Assembly: GCA_903887975.1 (NCBI GenBank)
Contig: CAISSD010000272.1
Span: forward strand, 1-5,987
Direction: 5' to 3'
Origin: an uncultured Legionellaceae bacterium
GTDB taxonomy: Bacteria > Pseudomonadota > Gammaproteobacteria > Legionellales > Legionellaceae
DNA length: 5,987 nt
Shown here: in pieces, positions 1 to 4,899 of the stretch
How the letters are laid out: each line of letters begins with the position of its first letter
Position numbering within the stretch: position 1 is the first letter of the stretch
Notes under the pieces: generated by a model
What the model saw: only the letters and a program-made list of their open reading frames with translations
Databases searched by the model: none
What the model was told of the DNA's origin: nothing
Position numbers and translations under genes: made by a program

Positions 1-599
1 AATTGGGCAATATTTAATTCTTTAAGAGATTTTCCATAATAAATTTGCGCGGCTGCCCCAACACCATAAGCACGATTTCCCAAATAGATTTTGTTAAGAT
101 AAAGCTCTAAAATTTTTTCTTTACTGAGTTCTCGGTCAATTTTGATGGCCAACATGATTTCATTGAATTTACGCAGAAATGTTTTTTTTCGGTTTAAAAA
201 AAAGTTACGTGCCACTTGCATGGTGATGGTGCTGCCACCTTGAGATTTTGTTCCCGTTTGGATCATTCGTACGGTCGCTCTGGCCAAACCAAAAACATCA
301 ACCCCGGGATGATCAAAAAAGCGCTGATCTTCTGTGGCAAGTAGTGCATGAATAAGGGTGGGGGGGATGTCTTTATAGGCCACAGGAATGCGCTTTTTTT
401 CTCCATACTCTTGAATTAACAAGCCTTCACTGCTATACACTTGCAAAGGAACTTGTAATTTGACAGTTTTTAATGAGTCAACTTGTGGCAATTGGCTTTC
501 AACATAAAGGTATAAGATTGCAAAGGCAATCATCATGATCAACGAAAAACTAATCAGCGCCAAAAGGCTTTTACGCCAAAAGAAGGTTTTAAAACTCAT
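1..599 (-). CDS. mrcA: Penicillin-binding protein 1A, N-terminal part (class A, bifunctional)
   Basis: Class A PBPs polymerise lipid II into glycan strands and cross-link them at the periplasmic face of the inner membrane. I translated the minus strand from ATG at 599-597; the frame stays open for 199 codons to the window edge. A short cytoplasmic end and a membrane anchor (about residues 10-32) precede the glycosyltransferase family 51 domain. Its motifs are all visible: EDQRFFDHPG (90-99) with catalytic Glu90, GGSTITMQVARN (121-132), RKFNE (143-147) with the second catalytic Glu147, and the KILELYLNKIYLGNRAYGVG block (162-181). The stretch VPLQVYSSEGLLIQEYGEKK (50-69) is typical of gammaproteobacterial PBP1A (mrcA/ponA). 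The transpeptidase half lies outside the window. The divergent position next to pilM is the usual gammaproteobacterial arrangement. Two 8-base homopolymers (182-189, 197-204) lie in the coding sequence but the frame is intact. The family is certain; PBP1A versus another class A PBP is very likely from sequence and context. Confidence 0.95.
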   Translation of the reverse strand, partial: MSFKTFFWRKSLLALISFSLIMMIAFAILYLYVESQLPQVDSLKTVKLQVPLQVYSSEGLLIQEYGEKKRIPVAYKDIPPTLIHALLATEDQRFFDHPGVDVFGLARATVRMIQTGTKSQGGSTITMQVARNFFLNRKKTFLRKFNEIMLAIKIDRELSKEKILELYLNKIYLGNRAYGVGAAAQIYYGKSLKELNIAQ

Positions 600-632
600 G
601 AACAATCTTGTATTTTAAGCAAATATTTAAAG

Positions 633-661
633 ATTATAGCGCACTCTACTTTTAATTTCAT
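633..661 (-). promoter_or_regulatory. Putative sigma70 promoter for mrcA
   Basis: Read on the minus strand, a perfect TATAAT -10 box (638-633) follows an ATGAAA -35-like box (661-656, four of six consensus matches) at the ideal 17-base spacing. Transcription would begin near 626, giving a leader of roughly 27 bases before the mrcA ATG at 599. The assignment rests on consensus matching only. Confidence 0.5.
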
Positions 662-716
662 ACTGCTTCGTTTAATATTCGCATGGTTCACGGAAAAAAC
701 ACCATCCAACCTTGTC

Positions 717-721
717 AGGAG
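717..721 (+). promoter_or_regulatory. Shine-Dalgarno site deciding the pilM start
   Basis: AGGAG lies 7 bases before the GTG at 729. It is the only good ribosome-binding site in the region, and no ATG, GTG or TTG occurs in the same frame further upstream, so it supports the GTG start of pilM. Confidence 0.75.
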
Positions 722-728
722 ATTTCTT

Positions 729-1607
729 GTGCTGTGCATTGATATGGGCAGTTCTGTTTTAAAGATACTCGATGTTCGTTTTAATCAATCTCGCTTGGTG
801 ATTGAGCGCTTCTTTATTGAACCCATTGATTCTCATGAGGCAATGATTCATTTTCTATCCAACCTAAATAAAGAATCCAAAAAAACCTGTATTGCTTTGT
901 CTGATGCGTTCATTGTTCGAAAAATCATTCAAGTGGGTGCTGGGCTTTCTTGTTCCGATGTAGAATCTTTGGTGCACATGGAAGCGTGTCGTTTACTGGG
1001 CTTACCAAGTCATGAGGTGGCTTATGATTTTTATGATCATAATCGCTCAAACGCTGAGATGTTTAAAGAGATTTTAATGGTGGCCTGTCCTAAAATTGAA
1101 GTCATGAATGCGGTTGGGCTCATCGAAGCGGCTGGTTTAGAGGTTTCACGGGTTGATGTTCAATCGTTTGCGCTTGAGCGGTCTTTTCGTCGTTGTTTGC
1201 CTGGCTTGTGGTTTGGTTCTTCAATTCGAACCATTGCAACCTTTGATATTGGGGTCCATGAACTTCATGCACTGATTTTTCACGAGCAAGAATGGATTTT
1301 TTTTTGCTCGAAACCCATCAATGGCCATGTTTATGAATCAATTCTTACAGGTATTCAAGAGCTTTTAGCCGCATTTTTTGTGAGCCATCCTAGCATTGAA
1401 TCCATAGACACTATGTTGGTTTCAGGCGGTGTGTGTTTGACCCCTAATTTGGTCTCCAAGCTCAATCAAACATTGAACATCCCCATACAATTGGCTCATG
1501 TTGTGGAAAACATGGTCATTGGCGCGGAGGTGAATGGTTATGATTTTAATCGGCATGCTGTTTTTTTTACAAAAGCTGCTGGAATTGCTTTGGGTGCGGT
1601 GTCATGA
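729..1607 (+). CDS. pilM: PilM, actin-like type IV pilus / competence assembly protein
   Basis: PilM is a cytoplasmic actin/FtsA-fold ATP-binding protein. It grips the cytoplasmic N-terminal tail of PilN and links the pilus inner-membrane complex to the cytoplasmic machinery. The 292-residue product begins straight in the first strand with the phosphate-1 motif CIDMGSSVLK (3-12). A MEACRLLGLPSHEVAYDFY segment (84-102) matches the family's 'iPf...v..Df' region, the second phosphate loop is ATFDIGVHE (170-178), and the adenosine-side motif is VSGGVCLTP (231-239). It ends in the typical AAGIALG (281-287). It is shorter than usual (about 350 residues) and lacks most of the usual leader before the first strand. 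The start is GTG with AGGAG at 717-721. The stop overlaps the pilN start by 4 bases (ATGA). A run of nine T (1297-1305) and one of eight T (1561-1568) lie inside the gene. Family assignment is firm from motifs plus gene order. Confidence 0.93.
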   Translation: MLCIDMGSSVLKILDVRFNQSRLVIERFFIEPIDSHEAMIHFLSNLNKESKKTCIALSDAFIVRKIIQVGAGLSCSDVESLVHMEACRLLGLPSHEVAYDFYDHNRSNAEMFKEILMVACPKIEVMNAVGLIEAAGLEVSRVDVQSFALERSFRRCLPGLWFGSSIRTIATFDIGVHELHALIFHEQEWIFFCSKPINGHVYESILTGIQELLAAFFVSHPSIESIDTMLVSGGVCLTPNLVSKLNQTLNIPIQLAHVVENMVIGAEVNGYDFNRHAVFFTKAAGIALGAVS

Positions 1608-2149
1608 GGGGTTTGAATGTCTTGCCATGGCGAGAAAATTTGCGTCAACACGCAAGAAAAAAGTTGCTTTTATTACTGTTAACAACATTGCTCATGGTTT
1701 TGATTTTTTCTGGATTCATTCATGGTGTTATGGGGTTTGCTTTTAAAAAACAAAAACAAGATCTGAAGTCCTTAAAACATCAATCCTTAATATTGGACCA
1801 ACGACGGCAACGTTTGCTGCGTTCAAAAACTCAAAGTGATTTGGCACGACTTAGATTTCAAAAAATTCATGAATTGTCTTTACTCCAGTCGATAATATCG
1901 CGTTTTTTGTCTGAATTATCGACTGTTGTGCCACAGGATTTGGTCATTAAAAATCTCGTTTATCACGAACGTCATGTGGTGTTGGTGGGGAAGTTTGTTC
2001 ATCATCACGCCTTGATGCAGTTGATTAAAAATATGAAACACAATCCTTTGTTTAGCAATGTTCGATGGTTACGCCATGATTATGCTGTGGACCATGCGTT
2101 TAAAATAATGTGTGATGTGGGTGATATGAAAAATGATGCCAAAGTTTGA
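1604..2149 (+). CDS. pilN: PilN, inner-membrane type IV pilus alignment protein
   Basis: PilN is a bitopic inner-membrane protein whose short cytoplasmic tail binds PilM and whose periplasmic part pairs with PilO. The 181-residue product shows this order: a cytoplasmic tail with GLNVLPWRE (3-11), the counterpart of the conserved INLLPWR PilM-binding motif; a transmembrane helix (about 21-46); a basic, helical stretch likely to form a coiled coil (about 47-90); and a C-terminal ferredoxin-like domain (about 102-172) with the family pattern around ELSTVVPQDLVIKNL (104-118). The periplasmic part is unusually rich in Lys, Arg and His. The ATG shares bases with the pilM stop, so the two are translationally coupled. 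The 3' end overlaps pilO by 17 bases. Confidence 0.9.
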   Translation: MRGLNVLPWRENLRQHARKKLLLLLLTTLLMVLIFSGFIHGVMGFAFKKQKQDLKSLKHQSLILDQRRQRLLRSKTQSDLARLRFQKIHELSLLQSIISRFLSELSTVVPQDLVIKNLVYHERHVVLVGKFVHHHALMQLIKNMKHNPLFSNVRWLRHDYAVDHAFKIMCDVGDMKNDAKV

Positions 2150-2684
2150 TGGATGGTTGTTTTTAGTTTGGATTTCTCATTCAACGTTCATCAATAAGAT
2201 TCCCTGGATGTTGGCGGCCGTGTTGATGCTGATTTTGGGGGTGAAATTTTGTCATGATGACATTCAATTGCAGCAAAAAAAATTGGCTTTAGTCGAACAT
2301 ATTCGCCATCAAACAGAAGAAATTGCGCTATTAAAAGCTTATGAAAAAAGCATGAATGCGTTGATGAAAGACATAGCGCCATCACCCATGGTATTGGTGC
2401 GTCAAAATGAATGGCAAGATGTTTTGGAGTGTGTTGCTCAAAAAGCAGCATTGAGCCAATTGGCTGTTGAATCCATCATGCCTTTGGGGATGCTCCAAGA
2501 TGATTTTTATGTTGAGCGAGCTTTATCGTTGGTCTTGAAGGGAAATTATGTTGCTTTGCGCGGATTTGTAAAATCTTTATCCCAATTAAATTGGTTGATG
2601 ACCTGGCATGATGTTTCTCTTGATGCTGATGATGGTGTTTTACGTTTAAAGCTTGGCATTAAATTTTATCAGCAGATTGAATAG
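2133..2684 (+). CDS. pilO: PilO, inner-membrane type IV pilus alignment protein
   Basis: PilO forms heterodimers with PilN in the periplasm and in the standard system holds the lipoprotein PilP, connecting inner membrane and secretin. The 183-residue product has a cytoplasmic tail (1-22), one transmembrane helix (about 23-40), a coiled coil (about 44-82) and a C-terminal ferredoxin-like domain. In that domain ALSLVLKGNYVALRGFVKSL (130-149) and the WHDVSLDADDG region (158-168) match the PilO consensus (leL.G.Y..l..Fl..l...hd.sl). The start lies inside pilN; ATG at 2133 or the adjacent ATG at 2136 are equally possible, with only a weak GGGTGA site upstream. The next gene is pilQ, not the expected pilP. 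The stop codon overlaps the pilQ ribosome-binding site. Confidence 0.9.
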   Translation: MMPKFDGWLFLVWISHSTFINKIPWMLAAVLMLILGVKFCHDDIQLQQKKLALVEHIRHQTEEIALLKAYEKSMNALMKDIAPSPMVLVRQNEWQDVLECVAQKAALSQLAVESIMPLGMLQDDFYVERALSLVLKGNYVALRGFVKSLSQLNWLMTWHDVSLDADDGVLRLKLGIKFYQQIE

Positions 2685-2688
2685 GAGG
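2683..2688 (+). promoter_or_regulatory. Strong Shine-Dalgarno site for pilQ
   Basis: A full AGGAGG overlaps the last two bases of the pilO stop codon and sits 8 bases before the ATG at 2697. This spacing favours ATG 2697 over the TTG directly before it. It is the strongest ribosome-binding site in the cluster, in line with a secretin that must be made in many copies. Confidence 0.8.
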
Positions 2689-2696
2689 TTTTTTTG

Positions 2697-3716
2697 ATGC
2701 GATGTATCTTTTTAGGATTCATGATGATGGTGCTTCATGTTTGTGATGCCAGCAATAATCCGTTTGAGATGCATTCAAAAAAGCTAAAACAACAATCCCA
2801 ATCAATGCAAACCATTTTATTGCCCATTTATTACGCCAAGGCCTATGATGTTGCGTTGCTGTTGAATCAGCATGCTGGTGTTTTTTTATCCACCAAAGGG
2901 GTTGTGGGCAGTGATGCGCGAACCAATAGTATTTGGGTTAAAGATACAGTTCACAACATTAACGAGGTCAAAAAGATGCTTGCGGCTTTGGATGTGCCAT
3001 TGAAACAGGTGATGATTGAGGCGAGAATTGTCAACATGACACAAAGCTCTGCTGAGGATTTGGGTATTCGTTTGGGGCCATCGGCGTCTACCGTCGATAA
3101 AGCAGCTTCTGCTGCACCCAGTCTTAATGGATTAAGTTTGGATTTGGCTGCCATGCCTTTGGATGCCAATCCATTGGTTTTTGGGGTTGCTTTGGCCAAA
3201 TTGGCTGATCATGTTTTATTGGATCTGGAATTGTCGGCGCTTGAGAGTGCAGGAGAGGCTGAAATTATTGCCAGGCCGCGGTTGTTAACCTTAAATCAAC
3301 AATCAGCCTTGATTAAATCAGGAGAAGACATCCCTTATCAAGAAGCAACACCAACAGGTGCCACATCGGTATCGTTCAAACAAGCGGTGATGAGTCTTAA
3401 GGTGACGCCTCAAATCACACCCAAAAATCAGTTGATGATGACGTTGGTGATTCACCAAGATTCAGATTCAGGGCAAAGAGTTCAAGGTGTGCCCATTATC
3501 TTAACCAAATCGATAGAAACCAATGTTTTGGTTCGCAATGGTCAAACCATTGTTTTGGGTGGCATTTACAAACAAGATAAAAACAAGCATCATGTAAGAG
3601 TTCCTTTCTTAAGTCATTTGCCGTTAATCGGATCGATTCTTCAACGAAAAGAACATCGAATTAAAAATGAGGAGTTGCTCATTTTCATTACTCCAAGGAT
3701 AATATCACCAATTTGA
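2697..3716 (+). CDS. pilQ: Minimal PilQ/HofQ-type secretin lacking AMIN and N0 domains
   Basis: Secretins form the outer-membrane ring through which a type IV pilus or competence pseudopilus passes. The 339-residue product begins with a signal peptide (hydrophobic 3-15, likely cleavage near CDA-S, 16-19). An N1-type domain follows (about 39-100, ILLPIYYAKAYDVALLLN...), then the entry to the secretin domain, VMIEARIV (105-112). A flexible Ser/Ala-rich stretch (129-143) comes next. Secretin-domain motifs are ALESAGEAEIIARPRLLTLN (181-200), KVTPQITPKN (235-244), TNVLVRNGQTIVLGGIYK (275-292), VPFLSHLPLIGSIL (302-315) and ELLIFITPRII (326-336). Typical PilQ is around 700 residues with AMIN domains and N0; even HofQ of E. 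coli is longer at about 410. The frame and signal peptide are intact, so this looks like a genuine short form, not a fragment. The gene follows pilO by 12 bases and precedes aroK. PilQ by position; HofQ-like would be an equally fair name. Confidence 0.9.
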   Translation: MRCIFLGFMMMVLHVCDASNNPFEMHSKKLKQQSQSMQTILLPIYYAKAYDVALLLNQHAGVFLSTKGVVGSDARTNSIWVKDTVHNINEVKKMLAALDVPLKQVMIEARIVNMTQSSAEDLGIRLGPSASTVDKAASAAPSLNGLSLDLAAMPLDANPLVFGVALAKLADHVLLDLELSALESAGEAEIIARPRLLTLNQQSALIKSGEDIPYQEATPTGATSVSFKQAVMSLKVTPQITPKNQLMMTLVIHQDSDSGQRVQGVPIILTKSIETNVLVRNGQTIVLGGIYKQDKNKHHVRVPFLSHLPLIGSILQRKEHRIKNEELLIFITPRIISPI

Positions 3717-3740
3717 ATGAGTGGAGGGCTAGCATAAAAA

Positions 3741-4265
3741 ATGAGTATCGTTAAAGTACGTAATATATTTCTCATAGGGCCTATGGGTGCGGGAAAAAGT
3801 ACCATTGGTCGTACTTTGGCAAAAGAGCTTAAGTTGGAATTCTTTGATTCAGATGAGGTGATTGAAGAACGAACTGGGGCAAGTGTCGCTTGGATATTTG
3901 ATGTCGAGGGCGAAGAGGGCTTTAGAAAGCGTGAGCAAAAAATTATTGATGAATTGACGCAAAAAAACAATATTGTTTTGGCCACAGGTGGTGGTGTTGT
4001 CATTACACCAGAAAACCGTAATGCTTTGGCAGCAAGGGGTACGGTTATTTATCTAAAGACTTCGCTACAACAGCAGTATGAGCGCACCAAGCGTGATACC
4101 AAAAGGCCTTTATTACAAACGGATGACTTGGAAGGGCGCTTGGAGTCATTAAGAGACGAGCGAGAACCTTTTTATGAAGAGCTTTCGGATGTGAGTTTTG
4201 AAACCGATAGACTGACGGTTAAGGCCGTTGCCAACAACATTATTCGATATCTTTATGGGGATTAG
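3741..4265 (+). CDS. aroK: Shikimate kinase
   Basis: Shikimate kinase phosphorylates shikimate at the 3-hydroxyl with ATP, the fifth step of the chorismate pathway, in the cytoplasm. The 174-residue product has the full family length and every key element: Walker A GPMGAGKST (13-21), the DSD pair Asp36/Asp38 for Mg and shikimate, Arg62 for shikimate binding, the GGG loop (83-85), the LID arginine in KRPLL (121-125) and the shikimate-binding Arg141 in REPFY. The opening MVGPMGAGKST-like sequence is typical of AroK of gammaproteobacteria. GGAGGG (3723-3728) lies 12 bases before the ATG; the in-frame ATG at 3717 is blocked by a TAA at 3735. The gene follows pilQ closely, as in many gammaproteobacteria, but the usual aroB does not follow. 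Confidence 0.97.
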   Translation: MSIVKVRNIFLIGPMGAGKSTIGRTLAKELKLEFFDSDEVIEERTGASVAWIFDVEGEEGFRKREQKIIDELTQKNNIVLATGGGVVITPENRNALAARGTVIYLKTSLQQQYERTKRDTKRPLLQTDDLEGRLESLRDEREPFYEELSDVSFETDRLTVKAVANNIIRYLYGD

Positions 4266-4536
4266 GGGTTATTTATTAATCCTCGTGAGTATTATTCTGG
4301 GTGTTGTTTGGTTGATGCATCATTCATTGAAAAGCTCTTTGACGCATTCAATGAATGATGTGAAGGTTTATGTGAGTCAAATTCCTTATTTGAGAACATC
4401 TGCTCTGTCGCATGTGGTGAGACCCGTGTTGTTAAAAAAATCACAAGTTTTGGCCTATTATGAGGAAGAAGGTCATGATCCATCACAAGCGGTGGTGGAT
4501 CGCGTGATTGTTTTGCCAAGCATTAGGACGGTTTAA
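4255..4536 (+). CDS. Small membrane-anchored protein of unknown function
   Basis: I do not recognise this protein. From ATG 4255 it has 93 residues: a short basic start (MGIRG), one transmembrane helix (about 6-20), then a hydrophilic tail of about 70 residues, presumably periplasmic, ending in AVVDRVIVLPSIRTV (79-93). No cysteine or known motif is seen. The start overlaps the end of aroK by 11 bases, and its stop abuts the cytochrome ATG with no spacer, so it appears translationally coupled on both sides; this is the main evidence that it is real. No good ribosome-binding site is visible; TTG 4228 and GTG 4285 are alternative starts. It occupies the place where aroB usually stands. A 14-bp inverted repeat (4318-4360) lies in its coding sequence just after the membrane helix. 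Confidence 0.65.
   Translation: MGIRGYLLILVSIILGVVWLMHHSLKSSLTHSMNDVKVYVSQIPYLRTSALSHVVRPVLLKKSQVLAYYEEEGHDPSQAVVDRVIVLPSIRTV
4318..4360. repeat. 14-bp perfect inverted repeat inside the small unknown gene
   Basis: CATCATTCATTGAA (4318-4331) is perfectly complementary to TTCAATGAATGATG (4347-4360) across a 15-base loop. In RNA two further G-U pairs could extend the stem outward. No T-run follows on the plus strand, so it is not a standard intrinsic terminator. The sequence is also coding (residues 22-35 of the small protein). Its function is unknown. Confidence 0.85.
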
Positions 4537-4899
4537 ATGCGTTTTGTTATTTTATGTGCTCTGGGGCTCTGCAATCTCTATGGAATGGGATTTTCCCACG
4601 CCAATAGTCACCATCCTCAAGAGTTCCTTAAAAAAATTGCTGGGAAAAAACAGGAAGGACGCGACATCGTTGAGCATTATTGCGCCACTTGTCACGCCGA
4701 GAAACCTTTAATTCCATTGGGCGCACCCAGAATGGGCGTACCAAAAGATTGGTCACCGCGACTAAAGCAAGGATTGAATAAACTGTTGCAACACACCGAA
4801 GAAGGCATAGGGTTGATGCCCGCGCGAGGCGGGTGTTTTGAGTGTAGCGACCATCAACTCAAACTTGCGGTGATGGTTTTGTTGTCTGGTACAAAATAA
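4537..4899 (+). CDS. Cytochrome c5-type monohaem c cytochrome
   Basis: This is a small exported electron carrier, probably soluble or loosely attached in the periplasm, of the cytochrome c5 family that passes electrons to terminal oxidases or related enzymes. The 120-residue product has a signal peptide (hydrophobic about 3-19, likely cut after SHA at 20-22) and one haem-binding CATCH motif (49-53) with His53 as axial ligand. The c5-typical GAPRMG...W (62-72) follows, then the distal ligand Met94 in LMPARGGC (93-100), and Cys100/Cys103, the pair that forms a disulfide in c5 proteins (GGCFECSD). AGGA (4525-4528) lies 8 bases before the ATG, which directly abuts the preceding stop. Its last 41 bases overlap the 3' end of the convergent membrane-protein gene. 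Family assignment is firm; the redox partner cannot be told from here. Confidence 0.93.
   Translation: MRFVILCALGLCNLYGMGFSHANSHHPQEFLKKIAGKKQEGRDIVEHYCATCHAEKPLIPLGAPRMGVPKDWSPRLKQGLNKLLQHTEEGIGLMPARGGCFECSDHQLKLAVMVLLSGTK

Larger units (their letters stand above)
600..728. promoter_or_regulatory. Divergent intergenic region between mrcA and pilM
   Basis: This 129-base AT-rich gap separates the two divergent genes and must carry promoters for both directions. The mrcA-facing promoter is annotated separately. For pilM the plus strand offers only weak candidates: TTGTAT (608-613) with GATTAT (632-637) at an 18-base spacing, overlapping the opposite promoter's -10 box, or TTTAAT (671-676) without a good -35. 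An 8-base palindrome AAATATTT lies at 621-628. I see no long hairpin and no riboswitch-like structure. Confidence 0.6.

Noticed and set aside
1283..1310. Inverted repeat CGAGCAA/TTGCTCG around the T9 run in pilM
   Set aside because: A 7-bp match with such a loop is expected several times by chance in a window of this size.
2191..2451. Minus-strand open frame opposite pilO
   Set aside because: It is fully inside a well-supported pilus gene and has no recognisable protein features.
2694..2696. TTG as the start of pilQ, one codon before the ATG
   Set aside because: AGGAGG is well spaced for the ATG at 2697, and ATG is the far more common start.
2740..2750. Lipoprotein signal (LHVC) at the PilQ N-terminus
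   Set aside because: The residue before Cys is Val; a lipobox needs Gly, Ala or Ser there. A signal peptidase I site after CDA fits better.
3717..3737. Six-codon open frame just before aroK, in the same frame
   Set aside because: It contains the aroK ribosome-binding site and ends in TAA; it is most simply leader sequence, with no sign of a regulatory peptide.
4508..4711. Plus-strand open frame overlapping the start of the cytochrome gene
   Set aside because: It is an out-of-frame shadow of the cytochrome c5 gene, whose haem motif fixes the real frame.
4819..4838. GC-rich hairpin CCCGC/GCGGG followed by TGTTTT, like an intrinsic terminator
   Set aside because: It encodes the conserved MPARGGC haem-ligand segment of the cytochrome, the stem is only 5 bp and the T-run is short, so it is better explained as coding sequence.
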